Shown here one piece after another: positions 6,954-13,917 of a stretch of 20,323 bases of DNA. The stretch is from the NCBI GenBank assembly GCA_016875695.1, contig VGPB01000012.1, positions 1 through 20,323 of the forward strand. The letters are read 5' to 3'. A program made the translations under genes and the position numbers. The DNA is from Chloroflexota bacterium. GTDB lineage: Bacteria > Chloroflexota > Dehalococcoidia > UBA2979. Under the pieces are notes generated by a model. It saw nothing but the letters and a program-made list of their open reading frames with translations, was not told the origin of the DNA and searched no databases. The number at the start of each line of letters is the position of its first letter. Position 1 is the stretch's first letter.

Positions 6954-7694
6954 GCGCCATGCCCGAGGCGGGTGCGGCGCCCGCGCGGTGGCAGCAGTTC
7001 GTGAAGTTCAGCGTGTACCGGCTGGGCGCGGCGCTGCGCGGCGCGCCGGCGGACGCGCGTGCGGCGGCAGGGCGCTGTCTGCTGGAGCTGCTCGACGCCT
7101 CGGCGGAGCGCATGCTGACGCGCGTGTACTCGACGGTGGGGACGCGCGCCGACACGGACTTTGTCGTGTGGCAGGTCGCGGACGAGTTGGAAACGGTGCG
7201 CGCGTGGCGCGCGCAGCTGCTGGCGTCGCCGCTCGGTGGCGGGCTCGAGCGCGTTCTTGTCGATGACGATGCGCTCGCTGTACGCGAACCCTCTGCACCC
7301 GTGGCCGGCCGTCGAGGGTGAGCGGGCGCGCCTGTGGGCGGACGACAGTGGTGGGGCGTACCTGTGCGTGTACCCGATGGTGAAGACGCGTGCGTGGTAC
7401 GCGCTGCCGCGAGCAGAGCGGCAGCGGATGATGGACGAACACATCGCCATCGGCCATCGCTACCGTGCGGTGCGCATCAACACGACGTACTCGTAGGGGC
7501 TCGAGGACCAGGAGTTCGTGGTGGCGTTTGAGGCGGACGAGCCGGGGCTGTTCCTGGTGCTGGTGCGTGAGCTGCGCGAGTCGGAGGCGTTGGCGTACAC
7601 GGAGCGGGACACGCCGATGCTGACGTGCCGGCGGCTCGAGTCGGGGGCGCTGGTCGCGGAGCTCGGGCTGGGGGCGGCGGGCGACGGGCGGTGA
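6950..7694 (+). pseudogene. hemQ: HemQ-like (chlorite dismutase family) gene with a frameshift and a premature TAG
   Basis: HemQ proteins decarboxylate Fe-coproporphyrin III to heme b. The first third reads WQQFVKFSVYRLG to LLASPLGGGLE in one frame. Near 7240-7253 it shifts to a second frame with AFLSMTMRSLYANPLHPW, CVYPMVKTRAWY (the Tyr of YPMVK fits the HemQ catalytic tyrosine) and MMDEHIAIGHRY (its His fits the proximal heme ligand). A TAG at 7494-7496 interrupts INTTYS-GLEDQEFVVAFE at a position where relatives usually have an aromatic residue, and the frame then continues to TGA at 7692. The start is GTG 6950 (GTGA overlap with the previous stop) or ATG 6959. As written, no full-length protein is possible. 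Confidence 0.82.
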
Positions 7695-7712
7695 GCCGGC
7701 GCGCGGTGGTGG

Positions 7713-7741
7713 TTGCGGGCGCGGCGGCGCGCCGTTACATT
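7713..7741 (+). promoter_or_regulatory. Candidate sigma-70-type promoter for the hem operon
   Basis: TTGCGG (7713-7718), a 17-bp spacer and TACATT (7736-7741) form a plausible -35/-10 pair just upstream of the regulator gene that heads the intact hem cluster. Transcription would start around 7748, inside the inverted repeat described next. No experimental or comparative support is available here. Confidence 0.4.
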
Positions 7742-7777
7742 CCGCACATCTCACAGCGAGCGTCGAGAAATGTGGAG
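7742..7777 (+). promoter_or_regulatory. Imperfect inverted repeat, possible operator
   Basis: CCGCACATCTC at 7742-7752 and GAAATGTGGAG at 7767-7777 are imperfect inverted copies (8 of 11 positions) with a 14-bp gap. They lie between the candidate -10 element and the start of a DNA-binding protein gene, a position suited to autoregulation. The low GC of this stretch is unusual for the host region. Confidence 0.35.
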
Positions 7778-7779
7778 AT

Positions 7780-8424
7780 TTGAGCGAACTGGGCGCGAGT
7801 GATGCGACTGCGCCGCGCAGCGGGCGAACGAGTGCGCGCTGGGTGAACCTCGCGCGGGCATGCGAGATCCTCGGCGTCAACGAGTCGACGGTGCGGCGGT
7901 GGGCGGATTCCGGGGAGCTGCGCTGCTTCCGGACGCCGGGGGGGCATCGGCGGTTCGCGGAGGGGGACCTGTTCGCGCTGACGGAGACGGGGCCGCGGCA
8001 TCGGGAGCGGACGCTGGAGAGCGCGGCGATGACGCGCATCCGGCGGCAGTTGCACGGTCCGGGCGCGATGAGCTGGTACGCGGGCATCGAGGCGGAAGAG
8101 CGCGACGCGCTGCGGCTGCTGGGGCGGCGGCTGCTGGAGCTGGTGAGCGACTATGTGTCGAAGCGCCGACGGCGCACGCTCATCGAGCGCGACGTTGACG
8201 CGATCGGGCGGCAGTACGGCGAGATCCTGCGCGAGCGAGGGATGCCGTTGCTGCGTGCGATCGAGGCGTTCACGTTCTTCCGGCGCTCGCTGCACGCGGC
8301 AGCGAAGCAGCTGGCGGAACGCAGCGCGATGAGCGCGGAGGAGGCGGCGCGGGCGCGCGAGGAGATCGCGGAGCTGGCTGATCGCGTGCTGCTGGGCGTG
8401 ACGGCCGTGTACGACGCGGGATAG
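7780..8424 (+). CDS. MerR/excisionase-type HTH regulator with all-helical C-terminal domain
   Basis: The N-terminal part (about residues 20-70) is a winged-helix DNA-binding domain of the MerR/excisionase type: ACEILGVNESTVRRWADSG followed by LRCFRTPGGHRRF. The remaining 140 residues look fully helical, with IGRQYGEILRERGMPL and AFTFFRRSLHAAAKQL, recalling ligand- or signal-binding helical domains seen in stress-response and PucR-like regulators; this resemblance is weak. It is the first gene of the intact hem block, with the dehydrogenase gene 8 bp downstream, so a role in controlling tetrapyrrole synthesis is a reasonable inference. The start is uncertain: TTG 7780 has GGAG only two bases upstream, and GTG 7843 would cut into the HTH domain. 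Confidence 0.75.
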   Translation: MSELGASDATAPRSGRTSARWVNLARACEILGVNESTVRRWADSGELRCFRTPGGHRRFAEGDLFALTETGPRHRERTLESAAMTRIRRQLHGPGAMSWYAGIEAEERDALRLLGRRLLELVSDYVSKRRRRTLIERDVDAIGRQYGEILRERGMPLLRAIEAFTFFRRSLHAAAKQLAERSAMSAEEAARAREEIAELADRVLLGVTAVYDAG

Positions 8425-8432
8425 GCGGGCGC

Positions 8433-9143
8433 ATGGGTTACTACCCGGTGTTCCTGGAGCTCGCCGCGCGGCCGGTGCTGGTGATCGGCGGGGGACGCGT
8501 GGCGGCAGAGAAGCTGCCGCGGCTGGTGGATGCCGGCGCCGACGTCACGATCCTGGCGGAGGAGCTTTCGGCCGAGGTACGCGCATACGTCGACGGCGGA
8601 CTGGTGATGTGGCGGCAGCACGCGTACGAGCCGGGGGACCTCGCGGGCTTCGAGTTGGTGTTCATCGCGAACGACGACGGTGCGGCGAACGACGCGATCG
8701 CGGCGGACGCGCGCGAGCTGTGGATCTGGGTGAACGCGGCGGACGACCCCGCGCGGTGCGACTTCATTCTGCCCGCGGTGGCGCAGCGCGGCCCGATCAG
8801 CATCGCGACGACGACGGGCGGTTCGAGCCCAGCGCTGGCGCGCTGGCTGCGCGAGCAGATGGAGGCGTTCCTGAGCGACGAGGTGGCGGCGCTCGCGGAG
8901 CTGCTCGCGGACGTGCGCAGCGAGCTGCGCGCGGGTGACGCGGCGTGCGCGGCGACGTGCGTGCGCGCGGGCGTGCCGCCGCCGCTGCTGTGCGTGGAGT
9001 GCCCGCGCCGCATCCCGGCGGAGCGCTGGCAGCTGGCGATCGACGAGGAGCTGCGGGCGCTGCTGCGCGGGGGTGATCGCGCGGGCGCGCGCGCGCGCCT
9101 CGATCGCGCGCTCGCGGGCGACCTGCCCGCGGTGCCTGCGTAG
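8433..9143 (+). CDS. Precorrin-2 dehydrogenase / sirohydrochlorin ferrochelatase-type protein (CysG N-terminal/Met8 family)
   Basis: This enzyme oxidises precorrin-2 to sirohydrochlorin with NAD+; some members also insert iron to give siroheme. The N-terminus MGYYPVFLELAARPVLVIGG carries the Rossmann glycines (G19-G21). The segment NAADDPARCDFILPA contains acidic residues D104-D105, where the family has its key catalytic Asp. QRGPISIATTTGGSSPALA is the conserved dimerisation/active-site loop. The 236-residue length is somewhat longer than the stand-alone enzymes and includes a cysteine-bearing tail (CAATCVRAG, LLCVECPRR) that I do not recognise and that could bind a metal. It lies directly upstream of hemA. 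The CobA half of classical CysG is supplied separately by the cobA-hemD fusion downstream. Confidence 0.9.
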   Translation: MGYYPVFLELAARPVLVIGGGRVAAEKLPRLVDAGADVTILAEELSAEVRAYVDGGLVMWRQHAYEPGDLAGFELVFIANDDGAANDAIAADARELWIWVNAADDPARCDFILPAVAQRGPISIATTTGGSSPALARWLREQMEAFLSDEVAALAELLADVRSELRAGDAACAATCVRAGVPPPLLCVECPRRIPAERWQLAIDEELRALLRGGDRAGARARLDRALAGDLPAVPA

Positions 9144-9150
9144 GCGCGCG

Positions 9151-10440
9151 ATGCTGACGCTGGTCGGCACGAGCTACCAGCGCGCTCCGCTGGAGTTGCG
9201 CGAGGCGGTGGCCGTCGAGGGCGACGCGCTGCCGGCTGTGCTGCGCGCGCTGGCGGAGCGGTTCGGCGGCGCGACGGTCCTGCAGACGTGCAACCGGCTG
9301 GAGCTGTACGTGCCGGGTGCGCAGGAGCGCGCGGCGGTGCTGGATGCGTTCGCGACGGGCGCGGCAGTCGATCGCGCGATCGCGGAGCGCGTGTTTGTGC
9401 TCGAGCGTGATCGCGAGGCGGTCGCGCACCTGTACGCGGTGGCCGCGGGGATCGATTCGCTGGTGCTCGGCGAGTCGGAGGTGTTGGGGCAGGTGCGCGG
9501 CGCGTTCTCGGCGGCGGTGAGCGCGGGCGTGGACGACGCGCTGCTGTCGCGGCTGTTTCACACGGCGATCCGTACAGGGCGCAGGGCGCGCACGGAGACG
9601 GCGATCGGGCGGTTGGGGCTGTCGGTGCCGGCGCTCGCGGTGCAGCTCGCGCGGATGCGGGTGCCGGAGCTGGCGCGCGCGCGCGTGCTGGTGCTCGGCG
9701 CGGGCGAGGCGGGCAGCCTGGCGGCGCGTGCGCTGGTGGAGCGCGGGGTCGGCGAGTTGGTGGTGGTGAATCGCTCGCTCGAGCACGGCGCGGAGCTGGC
9801 GGCGGCGCTGGGCGGGCGCGCGTTACCGCTGGCGCAGATTGGCGCGGCCCTGGGCGAGGCGGACATCGTGATCGGCGCCGCCGCCGCGCCATGGCCGCTC
9901 GTGGACGTGGCGACGGCTGCAGCGGCGCGCGCGGGGAGCGAGCGCCCGCTGCTGGTGATCGACGTGGGCGTGCCGCGCGTCGTGGAGCCGGGCGTCGCGG
10001 CGCTCGCAGGCGTCGCGTACTATGACCTCGACGCGCTGCAGGCGTTGGCGGCGGAGCACCACGCCGAGCGCGCGGGTGAGGTGGCGCGCGTGCGCGCGAT
10101 CGTGGACGAGGAGGCGGAGCGCTTCGTTGCGTGGTGGGAACGGCTGCGTGTCGCGCCGACGGTGGCGGCGCTGGGCGAGCGCGCGGAACGGCTGCGTCGG
10201 GCGGAGCTGGAGCGCACTCTCAGGCAGCTGGGAGAGCTCGGCGAGCGCGAGCGCTACCACGTGGAGGCACTGTCGCGGACGCTGGTGCGGCGGCTGCTGC
10301 ACGAGCCGATCCGCACGCTGCAGGAGCGCGGCGCTCGCGAGGTGTACGTCGACGTTGTGCGCCGGCTGTTTGCGCTGGACGCGTTGGAGGCGCCCGAGAG
10401 GGTAGACGGAGAGCCGAGCGGGCCGGACGCCGTGCCGTGA
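9151..10440 (+). CDS. hemA: Glutamyl-tRNA reductase
   Basis: HemA reduces glutamyl-tRNA(Glu) to glutamate-1-semialdehyde, the first committed step of C5-pathway tetrapyrrole synthesis. The ATG at 9151 gives MLTLVGTSYQRAPLELRE, the usual N-terminus; the longer open frame from 8935 overlaps the upstream gene and is not real. The catalytic cysteine is C47 in LQTCNRLELY. ESEVLGQVRGAF is the conserved linker motif, VLVLGAGEAG the NADPH-binding glycines, and the C-terminal helical dimerisation domain runs to LFALDALEAP. The 429-residue length is typical. It overlaps hemC by GTGA, so the two are probably translationally coupled. Confidence 0.95.
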   Translation: MLTLVGTSYQRAPLELREAVAVEGDALPAVLRALAERFGGATVLQTCNRLELYVPGAQERAAVLDAFATGAAVDRAIAERVFVLERDREAVAHLYAVAAGIDSLVLGESEVLGQVRGAFSAAVSAGVDDALLSRLFHTAIRTGRRARTETAIGRLGLSVPALAVQLARMRVPELARARVLVLGAGEAGSLAARALVERGVGELVVVNRSLEHGAELAAALGGRALPLAQIGAALGEADIVIGAAAAPWPLVDVATAAAARAGSERPLLVIDVGVPRVVEPGVAALAGVAYYDLDALQALAAEHHAERAGEVARVRAIVDEEAERFVAWWERLRVAPTVAALGERAERLRRAELERTLRQLGELGERERYHVEALSRTLVRRLLHEPIRTLQERGAREVYVDVVRRLFALDALEAPERVDGEPSGPDAVP

Positions 10441-11336
10441 GCGCGGTGCGCATCGCCACGCGCGCCTCGGCGTTGGCGCTCGCGCAGGCGGAGGAGGCGG
10501 CCGCCGCGTTGCGCGCACGGGAGCCGACGCTGACCGTCGAGCTGGTGCACGTGCGCTCGGAGGGCGACATCGACCGCAGCTCGTCGCTGCGCGTGATCGG
10601 CGGGCGCGGCGTGTTCGTGAAGGCGGTCGAGGACGCGCTGCGGCGCGGGGACGCGGATGTCGCGGCGCACTCGCTGAAGGACGTGCCGACGCAGCCGCTC
10701 GACGATCTCGTGCTCGGGGCGATGCTGCCGCGCGCCGACCCGCGCGATGCGCTGGTGGAGGTGCGCGGAGCGCGGCTGGCGGCGCTGGCGGCGGGCGCGC
10801 GCATCGGCACGGGGTCGGCGCGGCGGGCGGCGCTGCTGCGCGCGCTGCGCCCCGACGTGCAGGTGGTGGACGTGCGCGGCAACGTGGACACGCGCATCGG
10901 CAAGGTCGCGAGTGGCGAGGTCGACGGCGTAGTGCTGGCGACGGCGGGGCTGGTGCGGCTCGGGCGGCTGGGGGAGGTGGCGCAGGTGTTTGCGGCGCAC
11001 GAGTTCCTGCCGGCGCCCGGACAGGGGGCGATCGCGCTGCAGTGCCGCGCGGACGACGCCGTGACGCGCGCGCGGCTCGCGGCGATTGACGACGTGGACA
11101 CGCGTGTGTGCGTCGAGGCGGAGCGCGCGTTCCTCGGCGCACTGGGCGCGGGGTGTACGCTGCCGGTCGGCGCATACGCGCAGCTCGACGGCGACGTGTT
11201 GGTACTGCGCGCGATGCTCGGCAGCGACGCGGAGGCGGCCATGCCGGTGTTCGGCGACGCGACCGGGCGGCCGGGCGACGGCGTCGCGCTGGGGCGCGGG
11301 CTGGCGGAGCGGTTGCTCGCGGGCGTGTTGCCGTGA
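10437..11336 (+). CDS. hemC: Porphobilinogen deaminase (hydroxymethylbilane synthase)
   Basis: HemC polymerises four porphobilinogen units into hydroxymethylbilane, using a covalent dipyrromethane primer. The GTG start overlaps the hemA stop. VRIATRASALALAQAE is the family N-terminus; SEGDIDRSSSLRVIGGRGVF, AAHSLKDVPTQ and the basic GSARRAALLRALRP are substrate-binding signatures. The cofactor cysteine is C240 in GAGCTLPVG. The 299-residue length is normal. The gene sits between hemA and the cobA-hemD fusion, whose uroporphyrinogen III synthase half acts on its unstable product. Confidence 0.95.
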   Translation: MSAVRIATRASALALAQAEEAAAALRAREPTLTVELVHVRSEGDIDRSSSLRVIGGRGVFVKAVEDALRRGDADVAAHSLKDVPTQPLDDLVLGAMLPRADPRDALVEVRGARLAALAAGARIGTGSARRAALLRALRPDVQVVDVRGNVDTRIGKVASGEVDGVVLATAGLVRLGRLGEVAQVFAAHEFLPAPGQGAIALQCRADDAVTRARLAAIDDVDTRVCVEAERAFLGALGAGCTLPVGAYAQLDGDVLVLRAMLGSDAEAAMPVFGDATGRPGDGVALGRGLAERLLAGVLP

Positions 11337-12922
11337 CGCAGGCGCGCGAGTCAGGCGTCGGGCGCGTGTGGATCGTCGGCGCGGGGCCTGGAGATCCGGG
11401 ACTGAACACGGTCGCGGGGCTGGCGGCGGTGCGCGCGGCGGACGTCGTGCTGTTCGACCGACTGTCATCGCGGGAGCTGTTGGACGAATGCCGCGCGGAT
11501 GCGCTGCGGATCGACGTGGGCAAGGCAGTGGGCGACGCGGCGACGCAGGAGCGCATCCATGTGTTGCTGGTGGAGCACGCGCGCGCCGGGCGGCGCGTGG
11601 TGCGGCTGCATGGGGGCGACGCGTTCGTGTTCGGGCGTGGCGCGGAGGAGCTGGCGGCGCTGAGCGCGGCGGGCGTGCCCGCGACGGTGATCCCTGGGGT
11701 GACCTCGGCGGTGGCGGCGGCTGAGGCGGCCGGCATCCCGGTGACGGCGCGCGGCGTGGCGGCGTCGTTCGCGGTCGTGACGGGGCGCGAAGCGGCGGGC
11801 GCGATGGCGCGCGTCGACTGGGACCGGCTGGCGCTCGCGGCCGACACGCTCGTGGTGCTGATGGGCGTGGAACGGCTCGCGGCGATCGCGGACGCGATCG
11901 CGGGCGGCGGGCGCGAGGCGTCGACGCCGTGCGCGGTGGTGGAGGCCGCGACGACGAGCCGCCAGCGCGTGGTGCGCGGGACGCTGGGCACGATCGCGAC
12001 GGCAGCGGCGGCGGCGGGCGTGGGGCCGCCGGCGGTGCTCGTCGTCGGCGCGGTCGTCGCCGTCGGTGAGCAGCTCGGCGCGCTGCGCGGCGGGTTGGCG
12101 GGGCGGCGCATGCTGGTGACGCGCGCGGTGGGGCAGGCGGCGGGGCTGGCGGCGGCGCTGCGCGCGGAGGGCGCGCTGCCGGTGCTCGCGCCGGCGCTGC
12201 GCATCGAGGCCGCATGGGACGCGCACGCGATTGCGGTGGCGCTGGCGCGGCTGCGCGGGGACGCGTACGCGTGGCTGGCGTTCGCATCGGAGCAGGGCGT
12301 GGAGCACTGGTGGGAGGCGCTCGCGGCGTGCGAGTTGGACACGCGCGCGCTGGCTGGCGTGCGTGTGTGCGCGATCGGCCGCACGACGGCGTACGCGCTT
12401 GCGCAGCGCGGGGTGCGTGCCGACCTGCTCCCGGACGAGGGCAGCGCGGCGGGCGTCGCAGCGGCGCTGCTCGCGGCGTGCGAGCGCGGGGCGAGCGTGT
12501 TGCTGCCGGGCGCCGCGGAGCAGCGGCCGGAGCTCGGGGCGTTGCTGCGCGCCGGCGGCGCGAGCGTGGAGGAGCTGGCGGTCTATCGCACGCTCGTGGC
12601 TACGGAGGCGGACGCCGCGCTGCTGGCGGAGGCGCGCACGGGACTTGACGCCGTAACGTTCGCGTCGCCGTCAGCGGTGCGCGGGCTGGTGGGGCTGCTC
12701 GGTGGCGACGTGGGTGCGCTGCGCGGCGCGCTGATCGCGTGCATCGGACCGACGACGGCGGAGGCGGCGAGGGAGGCGGGGCTGGCGGCGGACGTGGTGG
12801 CGGCCGAGCCGAGCGTCGAGGGGCTGGTGGCGGCGCTGCGCGACGCGTTTAGCGCGCGCGGGGCCGGCGCCGAGCCGGAGTTCGTGCAATCGCTGCGCGC
12901 GGAGGCGGGAGGGACGAGATGA
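11333..12922 (+). CDS. cobA/hemD: Fused uroporphyrinogen-III C-methyltransferase and uroporphyrinogen-III synthase
   Basis: Two enzymes are joined in a 529-residue chain. Residues about 10-250 are the SAM-dependent methyltransferase CobA (SUMT), which makes precorrin-2: VGAGPGDPGL at the N-terminus, HGGDAFVFGRG near residue 94, and VIPGVTSA, AGIPVTARG and VVTGREA in order. Residues about 255-529 are HemD, which closes and rearranges hydroxymethylbilane: LAGRRMLVTRA, WLAFASEQGVEHWW, CAIGRTTA and FASPSAVRGL. HemD sequences diverge widely, so this half is identified partly by the fusion itself, which is well known in bacteria. The GTG at 11333 overlaps the hemC stop; the longer open frame from 11108 is a shadow of hemC. 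The stop overlaps hemB by ATGA. Confidence 0.94.
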   Translation: MTQARESGVGRVWIVGAGPGDPGLNTVAGLAAVRAADVVLFDRLSSRELLDECRADALRIDVGKAVGDAATQERIHVLLVEHARAGRRVVRLHGGDAFVFGRGAEELAALSAAGVPATVIPGVTSAVAAAEAAGIPVTARGVAASFAVVTGREAAGAMARVDWDRLALAADTLVVLMGVERLAAIADAIAGGGREASTPCAVVEAATTSRQRVVRGTLGTIATAAAAAGVGPPAVLVVGAVVAVGEQLGALRGGLAGRRMLVTRAVGQAAGLAAALRAEGALPVLAPALRIEAAWDAHAIAVALARLRGDAYAWLAFASEQGVEHWWEALAACELDTRALAGVRVCAIGRTTAYALAQRGVRADLLPDEGSAAGVAAALLAACERGASVLLPGAAEQRPELGALLRAGGASVEELAVYRTLVATEADAALLAEARTGLDAVTFASPSAVRGLVGLLGGDVGALRGALIACIGPTTAEAAREAGLAADVVAAEPSVEGLVAALRDAFSARGAGAEPEFVQSLRAEAGGTR

Positions 12923-13917
12923 TCACGCGCACTCGGACGCCGTTCCAGCGGACGCGGCGCACGCGGCGCAGCGCGGCGCTGCGTGGGCTGGTGCGCGAGA
13001 CGCGGGTCGACCCCGCGCAGCTGGTGTATCCGCTGTTCGTCACGCACGGGCTCGACGTCCGCGCGCCGATCGCCTCGATGCCGGGGCAGGCGCGGCTGTC
13101 GTCGGACCAGCTGGCGCGCGAGGCGGAGGAGCTGCGCGCGCTCGGCGTGCGCGCGGTGCTGCTGTTCGGTATTCCCGTGGCGAAGGACGCGGCAGGGAGC
13201 GAGGGGTACGCGGCGGACGGCATCGTGCCGCAGGCGATCCGCGCGCTGAAGGATGCGGACCCGGAGCTTGCGGTGATCGTCGACGTGTGCTTGTGCGAGT
13301 ACACGGACCACGGGCATTGCGGGCTGCTCGACGCGCGTGGCGACGTCGACAACGACGCGTCGCTGGAACTGCTGGCGCGCGCGGCGGTAACGTACGCGGA
13401 GGCCGGCGCCGACGTGATCGCCCCGTCCGACATGATGGACGGGCGCGTTGGGGCGCTCCGCGACGCGCTCGACGATGCAGGGCACGAGACGCTGCCGATC
13501 ATGGCGTACAGCGCGAAGTACGCCTCGGCGTTCTACGGGCCGTTCCGCGAGGCGGCTGACTCGGCGCCGCGGATGGGCGCTGGTGATCGGCGGGGCTACC
13601 AGATGGACCCGGCGAACGCGCGCGAGGCGTTGCGTGAGGTGGCGGCGGACGTGGCGGAGCAGGCGGACATCGTGATGGTGAAGCCAGCGCTCGCATATCT
13701 CGACGTGATCCGCGAGGTGCGCGCGGCGACGGCGTTGCCGCTGGCGGCGTACAACGTGTCGGGCGAGTACGCGATGGTGAAGGCAGCGGCGGCGCAGGGG
13801 TGGCTGGACGAGCGTGCGATCGTGCTGGAGACGCTGACGGCGATCCGCCGCGCGGGCGCGGACATCGTGATCACGTATCACGCCAAGGAGGCTGCGCGGT
13901 GGCTGACGGAGCGGTGA
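12919..13917 (+). CDS. hemB: Delta-aminolevulinic acid dehydratase (porphobilinogen synthase)
   Basis: HemB condenses two 5-aminolevulinate molecules into porphobilinogen. The two active-site lysines are K200 in YSAKYASAFYGPF and K255 in MVKPALAYLD. The metal site has the cysteine form, with C124, C126 and C134 in DVCLCEYTDHGHCG, which indicates a zinc-dependent enzyme rather than the magnesium type with aspartates. The N-terminal arm (TPFQRTRRTRRSAALRGLV) and LVYPLFV match the family. The 332-residue length is normal. The ATG overlaps the preceding stop, and the stop overlaps the HAD gene, keeping the chain of coupled genes. Confidence 0.96.
   Translation: MITRTRTPFQRTRRTRRSAALRGLVRETRVDPAQLVYPLFVTHGLDVRAPIASMPGQARLSSDQLAREAEELRALGVRAVLLFGIPVAKDAAGSEGYAADGIVPQAIRALKDADPELAVIVDVCLCEYTDHGHCGLLDARGDVDNDASLELLARAAVTYAEAGADVIAPSDMMDGRVGALRDALDDAGHETLPIMAYSAKYASAFYGPFREAADSAPRMGAGDRRGYQMDPANAREALREVAADVAEQADIVMVKPALAYLDVIREVRAATALPLAAYNVSGEYAMVKAAAAQGWLDERAIVLETLTAIRRAGADIVITYHAKEAARWLTER

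Noticed and set aside
9823..12384. Long minus-strand open frames across hemA, hemC and cobA-hemD
   Set aside because: Compositional shadows of well-identified plus-strand enzymes, rich in Arg, Pro, Ala and Ser.
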